Notes under the pieces: generated by a model
What the model saw: the letters and a program-made list of their open reading frames with translations, nothing else
Databases searched by the model: none
What the model was told of the DNA's origin: nothing
Position numbers and translations under genes: made by a program
Part shown: positions 39,856-49,972 of the stretch, in pieces
Layout of the letters: every line of letters begins with the position of its first letter
Numbering within the stretch: the first letter of the stretch is position 1
DNA from: CAWATZ01 sp963784995
GTDB lineage: Bacteria; Planctomycetota; Planctomycetia; Gemmatales; Gemmataceae
Direction: 5' to 3'
Assembly: GCA_963784995.1 (NCBI GenBank)
Contig: CAWATZ010000013.1
Span: forward strand, 62,001 to 126,000
Length of the DNA stretch: 64,000 nucleotides

Positions 39856-41148
39856 ATGACCCATCGATTGCGCCTCGGCATCGCTTCCGCGCTGGTCCTG
39901 GGGCTTTGTCTCGCCCTGGCGGGCTGTGCCCGGGCGCCCTCGGAAGCACCGGCCGCGGCACCGCCGCCGGTCACGGTCAGTTATCCCGTCGAGCGCGAGG
40001 TCACGGACTACGCGGACTTCACGGCACGGACGGCCGCGGTCGATTCCGTCGAGCTGCGGGCCCGCGTCTCGGGCTACCTGGACAAGGTCCCCTTCAAGGA
40101 AGGGGCGCTGGTCAAGAAGGGGGACGTCCTCTTCGAGATCGACCCGCGCACCTACCAGGCGGTCTTGCAGAGCACCGAGGGCAACCTGGCTTCGCTCGAG
40201 GCCCGGCTCAAGCGGCTGGAAGCCGACGTGGAGCGGGGTCGGCAGCTGAGAGGCACGGGCCTCAGCAAGGAGGAATACGACAAGAGGGTCGGCGACCGGG
40301 CGGAGGCGGTGGCGTCGCGCGAGTCCCTGAAGGCGGCCGTGGAACGAGCCCGGCTGGATGTGGGCTTCACCAAGGTCGCCGCGCCCGTCAGCGGCCGCGT
40401 CAGCCGTTACCACGTCACGGTGGGCAACCTGGTCCAGGCCGGCGATCTGACCGGCGGCACCCTGCTGACCACGATCGTGTCGGTGGACCCGATGTACGCC
40501 TACTTCGACGTGGACGAGCACACGATGCTGCGCGTCAAGCAGTTGATCCGCGAAGGCAAGCTCAAAACGCCCGACGATGCCGAAGTCCCCGTGTGGCTCG
40601 GCCTCGCCGACGAGAACGGGTTCCCCCACCGGGGGGCCATCAACTTCATCGACAACCAGGTCAACCCCAAAACCGGCACGCTCCGGGTGCGGGGCGTCTT
40701 CCCCAACAAGGAGGAGGCGCTCGCCCCCGGCTATTTCGCCCGCGTCCAGGTGCCCATCAGCGCGCCTCACAAGGCCCTGCTCGTCACCGAACGCGCTCTG
40801 GACACGGACCAGGGGCAGAAGGTGGTCTACGTCGTGGACGGGGACAACCGGGTGGTCTCCCGGCCCGTCCGCCTCGGGGCGTTGCACGACGGCCTGCGCG
40901 AGATCACCGACGGCCTGAAGCCTGGCGAGCGGGTGATCGTCAACGGCCTGCAGCAGGTCCGGCCGGGCCTGACCGTGGAGCCGACCCTGGTAGACATGCC
41001 GGCCGCGAAGGTCCGGAACGCGAGCGGAACCGCGCGCCCGGCAAACGAAGCGAGCGCAGCGAGCGCACCCTTACCAAAGGAACCGGCTTTGTTTCCGGCG
41101 CAGGGTACTCCCAAGCCGGAAACAAAGCCGGTCGCGTCCAAACCCTGA
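39856..41148 (+). CDS. RND efflux periplasmic adaptor (AcrA/MexE family) lipoprotein
   Basis: ATG 39856 is chosen because 'gagtgagg' lies 5 bp upstream and it gives a lipoprotein signal ('LGLCLALAGC', lipobox LAGC); the frame is open back to ATG 39703. The product has the family order: barrel-sandwich hybrid ('VDSVELRARVSGYLDKVPF', 'GDVLFEIDPRTYQAVL'), alpha-hairpin ('ARLKRLEADVERGRQL'), 'VAAPVSGRVSRYHVTVGNLV', beta-barrel ('AINFIDNQVNPKTGTLRVRG') and membrane-proximal domain ('VVYVVDGDNRVVSRPVRLG'). It links an inner-membrane RND pump to an outer-membrane channel. The last residues carry an 89-bp palindromic element in frame (41044-41132). The pump gene follows 41 bp later. Confidence 0.9.
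   Translation: MTHRLRLGIASALVLGLCLALAGCARAPSEAPAAAPPPVTVSYPVEREVTDYADFTARTAAVDSVELRARVSGYLDKVPFKEGALVKKGDVLFEIDPRTYQAVLQSTEGNLASLEARLKRLEADVERGRQLRGTGLSKEEYDKRVGDRAEAVASRESLKAAVERARLDVGFTKVAAPVSGRVSRYHVTVGNLVQAGDLTGGTLLTTIVSVDPMYAYFDVDEHTMLRVKQLIREGKLKTPDDAEVPVWLGLADENGFPHRGAINFIDNQVNPKTGTLRVRGVFPNKEEALAPGYFARVQVPISAPHKALLVTERALDTDQGQKVVYVVDGDNRVVSRPVRLGALHDGLREITDGLKPGERVIVNGLQQVRPGLTVEPTLVDMPAAKVRNASGTARPANEASAASAPLPKEPALFPAQGTPKPETKPVASKP
41044..41132. repeat. Coding palindromic element, copy 2
   Basis: It encodes 'NEASAASAPLPKEPALFPAQ' and 'GTPKPETKPV' at the C-terminus of the RND adaptor. Arms 'accggctttgtttccgg' and 'ccggaaacaaagccggt' are perfect. It is the same element as 38898-38986 but in an unrelated gene. 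Confidence 0.85.
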
Positions 41149-41189
41149 CCGGCAACGCCAAGCGCTGCCCGCAAAGAAGGAGAATAGTC

Positions 41190-44100
41190 ATGCTGGCCCG
41201 TGTCTTCATCAACCGCCCCGTTCTGGCGTGCGTGCTTTCCATCGTGATCCTCCTGCTCGGCGCCATCGCGGCGGGCCTCCTGCCCGTCGCCGAGTACCCG
41301 GAGGTCACGCCGCCGATGGTCCGGGTGGCCGCCTACTACCCGGGTGCTAACGCCCAGGTGGTGGCCGACACGGTCGCGGCACCGATCGAGCAACAGGTCA
41401 ACGGCGTCGAGAAAATGCTGTACATGACGTCGCAGAGCAACAACGACGGCTCCTACACCCTCGACGTCACGTTCGAGATCGGCACCGACGTGAACATGGC
41501 CCAGGTGCTGGTGCAGAACCGCGTCGCCGTCGCCCAGCCGACGCTCCCCGACGTGGTCAAGAACATCGGCGTGACCACCAAGAAGCGGTCTCAGGACATC
41601 TTGCTGGCCATCAGCCTGTACTCCGAGGACAACCCGGCGACCGGCCGGCCCTATTACGACTCACTCTACCTGAGCAACTACACCACCATCCAGCTCAAGG
41701 ACGCGATCTCCCGGCTGGAGGGCGTCGGCGACATCCTCGTCATGGGCCAGCAGGACTACAGCATGCGCGTCTGGCTCGACCCCGACAAGCTGCAGTCGCG
41801 GAACCTGACGGTCGGCGACGTGATCAAGGTCCTGCGCGAGCAGAACGTGCAGGTGGCGGCGGGGCAGATTGGCCAGCCGCCCGTCCCGAAGGGCCAGGAC
41901 TTCCAGTACACCCTGAGCACCCTGGGCCGGCTGGTCGAGGCGGAGCAGTTCGCCAGCATCATCCTCAAGACGGACTCGAACGGGGAGATCACCTACCTCA
42001 GGGACGTCAGCCGGACTGACCTGGGGGCCAAGAGCGAGGACCTGATGGCCCGGCTGGACCGCCGGCCGTCGTCGGGCCTGGCCATCTTACCTGCTGCCCG
42101 GCGCGAACGCCCTGGACACCGCCGACCGCATCAAGGCCCGGATGCGCGAGCTGGAGACGCCGCTTCCCCGCCGGGCTGAAGTACGCCATCGTCTACGACA
42201 CCACCCCGTTCGTCCGCGAGTCGGTCCACGAGGTGATCAACACCCTGCGCGACGCCATCATCCTGGTGACCGTCGTCATCCTGGTGTTCCTGCAAGACTG
42301 GAAATCCCTGCTCCTGCCCGTGATCGGCGTGCTCGTCTCGCTCGTCGGCACCTTCGCCGTCATGATCATGATGGGCTTCACCCTGAACAACCTGACGCTG
42401 TTCGGGCTGGTGCTGGCCATCGGCATCGTCGTCGATGACGCCATCGTGGTGCTGGAGAACATCGAGCGGTGGATGGAGAAAGGGCTGCCCGCGCGCGAGG
42501 CGACCATCAAGGCGATGGACGAGATCACCAGGCCGATCATCGCCATCACCCTGGTGCTCAGCTCGGTGCTGCTGCCCAGCGCGTTCCTCGGCGGCCTCGT
42601 CGGCCAGTTCTTCAAGCAGTTCGCCGTCACCATCTCGGTGTCGATGCTGATCTCGGCCGTCAACGCCATGACCATGACTCCGGCGCTGGCCGTCCTGTTC
42701 TTCTCCGGCCGCAAGCCGGGCGACCCTTCGGGTGCCCGCGGCGAGGACAAGGAAGCGCTGCCGTGGTGGAGCTTCGCCCTGTTCGGCGGGCTGGCGACCG
42801 TGTGGCTGCTGACGCCGATCCTGGGCCCGTGGCTGGGGCTGCCGGCGGGCGACGGGCACGGCGAGTCGGCGCCCGGCGGCCTGAGGGGGACCTTGCATTC
42901 GTGGGGGGCGACCCTCGTCCTCTTCCTCCCCGGCGCGGTCGCCGGCGGGGTGGTGGGCCGGATCTTGGTCCGCCCGGTGAACTGGGTCCTGGGCTTTTTC
43001 TTCCGCGGCTTCAACTGGGTCTTCGACTGGGCGACGCGGGCCTACGGCGCGGTCGTGGGCTGGTGCCTCCGCCTCAGCGCCATCGTGCTGCTGGTCTACG
43101 CCGGCCTGATCGGCCTGACGGGCTTCGGCTTCTCCCGCATCCCCATCGGCTTCATCCCCATGCAGGACAAGGGCTACCTGGTGACGAACATCCAGCTGCC
43201 CGACTCCGCCTCGCTGGAGCGCACGCTCGAGGTGACCGACGCGGTCGAGAAGATCGCCCTGGAGACGCCCGGGGTCGCCCACACGCTCTGCCTGCCGGGG
43301 ATGTCGTACGTCCTCAACGCCAACAGCTCCAACTACAGCAACGTGTTCGTCATCCTCAAGCCGTTCCACGACCGGCGCGAGCCCTCGCTCGGCGGGGACG
43401 CTGTCGCGGCCAAGATCCGCGAGCGCCTGGCGCGCGAGGTGCCGGAGGCCCGCGTACTGGTCTTCGGGGCGCCGCCGATCTCGGGCCTGGGCACCTCCGC
43501 CGGCTTCAAGCTGATGGTGGAAGGCATCGGCGACGTGGATTTCGACGCGCTGCAGGCCCAGCGCGGACGAACTGGCCGCGAAGGGCAACGAGCAGCCGGG
43601 CCTGGTCGGCCTGTTCAACGGCTTCCGCGCCCGCACGCCGCAGCTCTACGTGGACATCGACCGCGAGAAGGCCAAGTCGATGGGCGTGCCGCTGACCGAC
43701 GTCTTCGACGTGCTGCAGGCGTGCCTGGGCAGCTACTACGTCAACGACTTCAACCGCTTCGGCCGCACCTGGCAGGTCAACGTCCAGGCCGACGCGCCCT
43801 TCCGCATGGACGCGGAAACCGTCAAGCAACTCAAGGTGCGCAACGCCGACGGCGACATGGTGCCGCTGGGGTCGGTGGCCGAGGTGCGCGACAGCGCCGG
43901 GCCGGTGCAGATCACCCGCTACAACATGTTCCCGACGGCCTCGATCAACGGCCTCCCGCTGCCTGGGACCAGCACCGGCGACGCCCTGGCGACCATGGAG
44001 AGGCTGAGCCGGGACCTGCCGCGCAACATGACCACCGAGTGGACCGAGGTGAGCTTCCTGCAGAAGCAGGCGAGCCAAGCTCGAGCAGTTCCGGGACCTG

Positions 44101-44655
44101 CGGAACAACCCCTTCAGCGCCTTCGCGGTGGGGGTGGTGCTGGTCTTCTTCGTGCTGGCGGGCCTGTACGAGAGCTGGTCGCTGCCGTGGGCGGTGATCC
44201 TGGTGGTGCCGATGTGCCTGCTCGAGCGCGCTGGCTGGGCCTCGCCCTGGCCGGCATGGACGTGAACATCTTCGTGCAGGTCGGCTTCGTGGTGCTGGTC
44301 GGCCTGGCGGCCAAGAACGCCATCCTCATCGTCGAGTTCGCCCGCGACCGCCAGCACGAGGGCGCGAGCCGATTCGACGCGGCCGTGGAGGCCGCCCGCG
44401 AGCGGCTGCGGCCGATCCTCATGACCTCGTTCGCGTTCATCCTCGGCGTGTTCCCGCTGGTGATCGCCGAGGGGGCCGGCGCACGAGATGCGGCGCACGC
44501 TGGGCACGGCGGTGTTCAGCGGCATGATCGGCGTGACGCTGTTCGGCCTGTTCCTGACGCCGGTGTTCTACTTCGTCGTGCGGTGGATCGTCGAACGCAA
44601 GGCGCCGGCGGCGGCGGCGGTCGTCCAGGCCCAACAGCCACACCCGCCGGCGTGA
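41190..44655 (+). CDS. RND multidrug efflux pump (AcrB/HAE1 family) with an extra membrane insertion (frame changes)
   Basis: ATG 41190 follows 'gaaggaga'. The N-terminus is typical ('MLARVFINRPVLACVLSIVI', 'PVAEYPEVTPPMVRVAAYYP'). Later markers are 'QVNGVEKMLYMTSQSNNDGS', 'NTLRDAIILVTVVILVFLQD', 'FGLVLAIGIVVDDAIVVLEN', 'IPIGFIPMQDKGYLVTNIQL' and 'GFVVLVGLAAKNAILIVEFA'. TM4 carries the proton-relay 'VVDDA'. Single-base insertions shift the frame near 42090, 42165, 43565, 44080, 44235 and 44480; all domains are intact. At about 42715-43000 it carries some 90 extra residues with two predicted membrane helices that AcrB lacks. The adaptor gene lies 41 bp upstream; the outer-membrane channel gene is not in the window. 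Confidence 0.88.
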
Positions 44656-44743
44656 GTCAACTACCGGGCCGGCCGGCCTCCGGCCGGGTCGGGTTCACCC
44701 AGGGACGGGGTTCGGGTTCCTCCAGCAGAAGTGGGGTGCGACC

Positions 44744-44958
44744 ATGACAGACATCAAGAGCCTTTCCAGCCGAATCGACAACGAGTTCGTCGCCGTGGAG
44801 AGGGGTGGAAGCCCCGGCTGGACACGCTGCTCCAGAAGTTCGGCGACCGCCCCACCATGAAGTCGGCCGAGCCCCCGGCCCCTGATCTCTCTTGGACCGA
44901 AAGCCAGCAAGCGCTTCCGGAATCTTCCCAGTACGCCGAGGCCCTTCGGAAGGCATAG
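44744..44958 (+). CDS. Small hypothetical protein, about 71 aa (one frame change)
   Basis: ATG 44744 begins 'MTDIKSLSSRIDNEFVAVE'; near 44806 one base shifts the frame to 'GWKPRLDTLLQKFGDRPTM' and 'LPESSQYAEALRKA'. The two halves fit one short hydrophilic protein downstream of the RND pump. I do not recognise the family. It may be the last gene of the efflux operon. Without the shift only about 25 residues would be made. Confidence 0.45.
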
Positions 44959-45083
44959 CTCAGGGCCATACGGATGCCGGACCGTTGCGCGCTTCGGTCA
45001 CATCAGACCTCGTGAAGATAACGAAGCCAGGGTTCCAGTAAAGCAGCCCCCAACTTTGACCCTGCCCCGACCAATGGGAACGA

Positions 45084-47611
45084 TCAGGGGACAACCGTGA
45101 TCCGCAGTCGCTGCGTCGCCCGGCCCACCGTTTCGGTGCCGACCTCAAGGACGTGCTCGTGCCCCCAGCTCAGCCGGCCCTCGTCCAGCCGGCGGACCGG
45201 TCGTTCCAGGGTCACCGTCATGACGACGTCGGCCGTCCCGGCGGCGTCCGGCACGCCGCGGAGCACGCCGGTGCTCTCGTCCAGGCGCAGCCACGCAGGG
45301 CCCCGGGTGAGTACGAACCGCGGCTTCTCGATGTCCCAGAAGCTCGCCGCTCTCCTTGCCGTCCACGGTGCGGAGGCGCAGGTCGCCCAGCGAGCGGATC
45401 GTCGCCACCTGGCCTCGGTACTCGGCGCCGACCCGGGCCGTCTCGGCGGGTCGGCCGTACAGGAACGGCCGGGGAGCGGCCGCGTAGTCGGAAGGCCCGC
45501 TCCGCTTCCCCTTGTCGTCGGTCGCCACCACCCGGTAGTACGCTTTGTTGGCGTTGGGCAGCTTCACGCCCGCGCCCAGGACGACCAGCTCGGTGCTTTC
45601 GGTCTCGGCGACGAAATTGGCCGGCGCCGCGCGGGCACGTCCTTCGATCGACCCACGTTGATCACGTACGGCTCGTCGCTGACCGTGAAGCCCTTCTCAT
45701 CGCTGCCGTAGACGCGGTACTTGACCGCCTTTCGCCCCGCGCTGCCGGCGTTCCAGCGCAGCACCGCGCTGACCCTCGTTCCCCGGGACGGCTTCCAGGC
45801 GAACCGCCGTCGGCGGCACCGGACCGCCGGGCGTGAAGCTCCACGTCTTGCTCCATGGGCCCCAGACTCCCCTGTCGTTCCTGGCCCGGACGTGCCACCA
45901 GTACTTCTGACCGGGTGTCAGCAGGCCGACGTGAGGCAGGCTGTACCGCGTCTCGTTGCGACTCGCCGTGTTGCTGATCAGCTTCTCGAAATTGGCCGAC
46001 AGCGGCCAGGCCAGGTCGGCACGGTCGGACAGCTCAAAGTGGTAGTCCGCAATCCGCTCTCCCTCGGTGACCGCAGGAGCCTTCCAGGTGAAGGCGACGT
46101 CGGTCCCGTCCGTCGTGCCGCCGTCCTCCGGGAAAAGCGGCCCCGGCGGCGCGGCGGGCGGCCGGGACAGCGACCGCTCGAACCATTCGTGGACGATGCG
46201 CACCTTGCGCGGGCCGGGCGACTGGTCGCTGTAAGTGAGCTGGTTCTCGCCGACGACCATGCCGGGCAGAGCCAGCGGTGCCATCTGCAAGTCGTTGAGG
46301 ATGGCCAGGCGCTTGAGCCGGGCCCCCGCCGGCAGCTCGCACCGGAGCCGGTACTGGTAGCGGGCGTCGCCCTTGTACGGGAAATGGAACAGGGCGTCCA
46401 GGCCGTCGGTTACCTCGATCCACTTCGTTCCATCCCAGGAGACGGCGAACTTCGCTCCGGTCCCCTCGACGTCGAGCTTGCCGCCCACGAACGGGTATGG
46501 ACTGCGCATCTTCCAGACGATCGTGCCGGTCTTGCCATCCTCGGGCACCAGTCCGCCGGGCTCCGCCTTGACGCTGTCGGCCCGTTCCGCTCCCTTGCGC
46601 CAGAGGTCCCTGGTGAAGTCCGGACGGTACTCCCAGCGACCGTTGCAGATCCGATCCGCCGCCTGGCCGCCCCAGACCTTGCCCTCTCCCGAACGCGGAC
46701 CCCAGAGCTTGATGTCCAGGCGACCGTGGTACTTGAGGGGGACCAGGTGGCCCCAGCGCCAGACCAGCGCCTCGCCGGGCCGCAGCACCATGCTCATGGT
46801 CGTGTCGCGAACGCTGTCTCGAGTTCCCTTGCCCTCACTCTCCGAGAGGAACAACGCAGCCGCAGCCTCGGCCGTGGCCCGGCTGTCGGGATCGTTGATG
46901 CCGTAGGTGTGCGTGCGTTTGAGCAGGTCGTGGTCGCGCACCAGGTCCAGCTCACTGGCGATGGTCGCGTTGTCGCGCAGGAGGTAGAACGGTCCCATGT
47001 CGCCGTCCAGGAGGTTCCAGCGCCCATCGAACTGGACCTGCGAAATGCAGTGCCCCACGCAGCGGGCCGGGCGCACCGGGAAGCCCGCCGTCACGCCAGA
47101 GGCCGGCCAGGCAGATGGAATCGTTGCCGCAGGTTGTGTAGCCGTAGACGTTGAAGACCTTGACGGGGTCGTTGACTTCGTTGTCGCCGGTGCAGGCGTG
47201 GAAACGGTGCGTGGTCTGCACGCGCCACAGTGCGATGGCCTTCTCCCGGTCGCTCATGCCGGCACGCAGGGCGCCGGCCACGATCTCCTTGACGCTGCGG
47301 AAGTCGTTGCGGCCGTTGGAAAGCCAGGGGTTGATCACGTCGGTCTCGCCCACGTTCTCCAGCCGAACGGTCCGGTTGGATTCCCAGGTCTGCTCCCAGA
47401 CCGCGAAGCCACCGCCGACAGGCGAGCGGCAGTTCGTCCCGTCCATCGTCCCGCCCTGCGTCACGTGATACGTTGCCGTCGCGGCGCGGACCTCCTGCAC
47501 GTGCCGCCTGGCCACGTCCTGCGGATGGCTCCTGGACGCCCACGGTTCCAGCTGTTCGTTCCCATCCGCACCAGGCAGCAGGGCGGCGGTAAGAAGGAAC
47601 ATGATTTGCAT
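45084..47611 (-). CDS. Exported transglutaminase-like protein with fibronectin/Ig-like modules (frame changes)
   Basis: ATG 47611 gives a signal peptide (MQIMFLLTAALLPGADG). The N-terminal half holds a transglutaminase-like core: 'YGYTTCGNDSICLAGLW' with the catalytic Cys, then 'CVGHCISQVQFDGRWNLLDG' with His and Asp. Beta-rich modules follow, including a fibronectin-like repeat ('YSLPHVGLLTPGQKYWWHVR'). The C-terminus is a He_PIG-like domain ('PAWLRLDESTGVLRGVPDAA'). Frames change near 47090, 45780, 45640 and 45340. The enzyme may cross-link or hydrolyse proteins at the cell surface, or the fold may only bind; the substrate is unknown. Confidence 0.7.
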
Positions 47612-47850
47612 GGTGTCACCCCGTCTGCTACGAAAACAACTCGCGGATGGGCGACATGCCGGGCTTGTTTGGCCTGCGCCGGCTGATCCCGTCGCACAGT
47701 CGGACGGTTCCCCCCTGGATTGTCAGCATGCCCCGAACCCTACTTCTCAAAGATGTCCGCAGGTGGCAAGAACCTCGCCATTGTATCCGAGTCTCAACGC
47801 ACCAGACAGCGCAAACGGTCAAACAAACCGGGTCACCTGGTCACCGGGTC

Positions 47851-48068
47851 CAATGGGGCCGGGGCCGGGCTACGTCCACGGGGCCACCGACGACTTCGGC
47901 TACGGTGCGACGGAAAAGGTCGTTCGCATCCCCGCGCTGCACGCCACGCGCCTTCACGTGCTCGGGCTGGACCACGTGCGCCTGAGCTTCCCGCACAAGG
48001 GTCGCGCTGACACCCTCACGGATGTCGCGGTGACTCATGCCGAGGTCGTCAGGGGCCTGTTGTCGTAA
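47851..48068 (+). pseudogene. C-terminal fragment of a DUF1501 protein
   Basis: The frame up to the TAA at 48066-48068 reads 'GPGYVHGATDDFGYGATEKV', then 'RIPALHATRLHVLGLDHVRL' and 'TLTDVAVTHAEVVRGLLS', which is the C-terminal end of DUF1501 proteins ('GgyvhGatDefGy...DLHATmLHLLGLdh'). No start or upstream domain exists in the 513-bp gap (47612-48124). It is the broken end of a lost gene beside the oxidoreductase gene. Confidence 0.65.
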
Positions 48069-48124
48069 AGCATCACCGGATCAACCTCCGCAAGGGGTTT
48101 TGCTTGTTCAACAAGGAGAAACCA

Positions 48125-49160
48125 ATGCCAAAGACGATCAAGGTCGGCGTGATCACCCAGGCGCAGGGGCGCACCTGCCCGATTATTTCGGCTCACTGGC
48201 GAAGATCGAGGAAGCGGAAACCGTGGCCCTGGCCGATCCCAGCGGCAAGACGGTGGACGGCGCCGCAAGGCCCTGGGCGACAAGCTCAAGGAGGTCTTCC
48301 AGGACCCCGCCGAGATGCTCCGCCGCTACCAGCCGCAGATGGTGGTCGTGAGCCTGGAAGCGGTCGAGGCCCCGCCGGCGATCAACGCCGCACTCGATGC
48401 GGGCTGCCACGTCTTCGCGGAGAAACCCTCCTGCACTCGTGCCGAGGATTTCGAGAAGCTGACGCGCAAGGCCCAGACCAAGCATCGCCATCTGATGCTG
48501 GCCCTGGCCAACCGCTCCCATGCCCCCGTGCGTGAGGCACGCCGGCTGATCCTGGCCGGCAAACTGGGCAAGATTTACGGCGTCGAGGTCCATCTGGTGA
48601 CCGATCAAACCCGGCTCAAGAGCGCGGACTACCGCAAGTCCTGGTTTTGCAGCAAGGCCCGGGCAGGCGGCGGCCAGCTGATCTGGGTGGGCATTCACTG
48701 GCTGGACCTGGCCCTGCACGTCACGGGTCTGAAGGTCAAGCAGGTGACGGGCTTTGCCGGGCTCGTCGGCGGTCAGCCGATAGACGTCGAGGACTCGGCC
48801 GCGCTCAGCCTGCGTTTCGACAACGACACCTTCGGCACGATGACGTCCGGCTACTATCTCGACAAGGGCTATCAGTCGCACGTGCAGGTCTGGGGCGAAC
48901 ACGGCTGGCTGAGGCTGGCAGCCGTCGAGGAACTGCCCCTGGAGTGGTACAGCACAAAGGACGTCAAGGAGCCGACGGTCCAGCGCTTCGAGTATCCCAG
49001 GGGAGGACGGGGCTACCTGGCGTTCCTGAAGGCGGCGGTCCGGGCCAGCGCGGGGCTGGACGAAGCACCGGTCACGGCCGAGGAGGGGTTGCACGTCCTC
49101 AAGACTGTCTTCGCCTTCTACGAGGCCGTGAAGACGGGGCGTGTCCAGACCGTTGGGTAA
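48125..49160 (+). CDS. Gfo/Idh/MocA-family NAD(P)-dependent oxidoreductase (frame changes)
   Basis: ATG 48125 follows 'aaggag'. The start 'MPKTIKVGVITQAQG' is the Rossmann beta strand, with 'DYFGSLAKIEEAETVALADP' in the shifted frame. Then come 'AALDAGCHVFAEKPS' (the EKP motif that binds the nicotinamide side), 'LMLALANRSHAPVREARRLI' and the substrate domain 'GGGQLIWVGIHWLDLALHV' with the catalytic-site His. Frames change near 48180 and 48265. Length about 345 residues is normal. The substrate is a sugar or polyol but cannot be named. It is convergent with the SDR gene. Confidence 0.85.
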
Positions 49161-49214
49161 AGAGGGAACCTGGGACTCTGGGACACGTTGCCAGTTCAGG
49201 TGTTTCCCGTTCGA

Positions 49215-49943
49215 TTACCAGCGGCCGAAATGCGCGCCGCCATCGACGTACAGGATGTGACCCGTGACCGTCGCGGCGTCGGTCAGGTACATGACCGCAT
49301 CCGTGATGTCCTTGACCGTCGAAGGCCGACCCATCGGCGACAGGCTCTCCATCACGTCCTTCGGCGTGTTCCGGTGCAGCGGCGTGTAGACGACGCCGGG
49401 CGCGACGGCGTTCACGCGGATGCCGTCTTTGGCGTACTCCATCGCCAGGTGCTGGGTGATCGTTTCCAGACCGCCCTTGGTGATCATCGGCACCGCCGCC
49501 GGGACGCCCCGGATCGGGTTGCGAGCCAGGGCCGCCGTGATCGTGACGATGCTCCCGCCGGTCTTCTGCGCCAACATTTGCTTGATGGCGAGTTGGGTGA
49601 CGTACAGGAAGCCCTCGAGGTTCGTCGAGACGAGCGACTTGAAGTCCTCGGCCGTGTAGTCCGTGAACGGCTTGGTGAAGAAGATGCCGGCGTTATTGAC
49701 CAGGACGTCGATCGACTGGAAGCGCGACAGCGCCGTCTCGACGATCCTGGCGGCGGTTGCCGGCTCGCCGATGTGGCCGTCCACCAGAGCGACGTGGTCG
49801 GAAGCCGCGACCTCGGTGGATTGGGTCACCTTCCGGGAATTGGCAACGACGTTGAAACCCCGTTCGACAAACGCTTTCACGATGCCCGCGCCGATCCCCT
49901 GCGAAGCTCCGGTCACGATGGCTGTCTTTCGTTGGCTGCTCAT
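49215..49943 (-). CDS. SDR-family protein with atypical active site
   Basis: ATG 49943 follows 'ggggaag'; the frame is open further upstream but lacks SDR sequence. The Rossmann signature TGASQGIG is near residue 12, NNAGIF near residue 85, and the C-terminal 'RVNAVAPGVVYTPLHRNTP' and 'GHILYVDGGAHFG' are standard. The active-site segment reads 'VTITAALARNPIRGVPAAVP' then MITKGG: the Lys is present, but the usual Ser and the Tyr of YxxxK are replaced (Pro at the Tyr position). It may still bind NAD(P). The DUF1501 gene ends 29 bp upstream on the same strand, so both are probably co-transcribed. No frame change. Confidence 0.8.
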   Translation of the reverse strand: MSSQRKTAIVTGASQGIGAGIVKAFVERGFNVVANSRKVTQSTEVAASDHVALVDGHIGEPATAARIVETALSRFQSIDVLVNNAGIFFTKPFTDYTAEDFKSLVSTNLEGFLYVTQLAIKQMLAQKTGGSIVTITAALARNPIRGVPAAVPMITKGGLETITQHLAMEYAKDGIRVNAVAPGVVYTPLHRNTPKDVMESLSPMGRPSTVKDITDAVMYLTDAATVTGHILYVDGGAHFGRW

Positions 49944-49972
49944 GGTCGAGGACTTCCCCTGTGCGGCGAACG

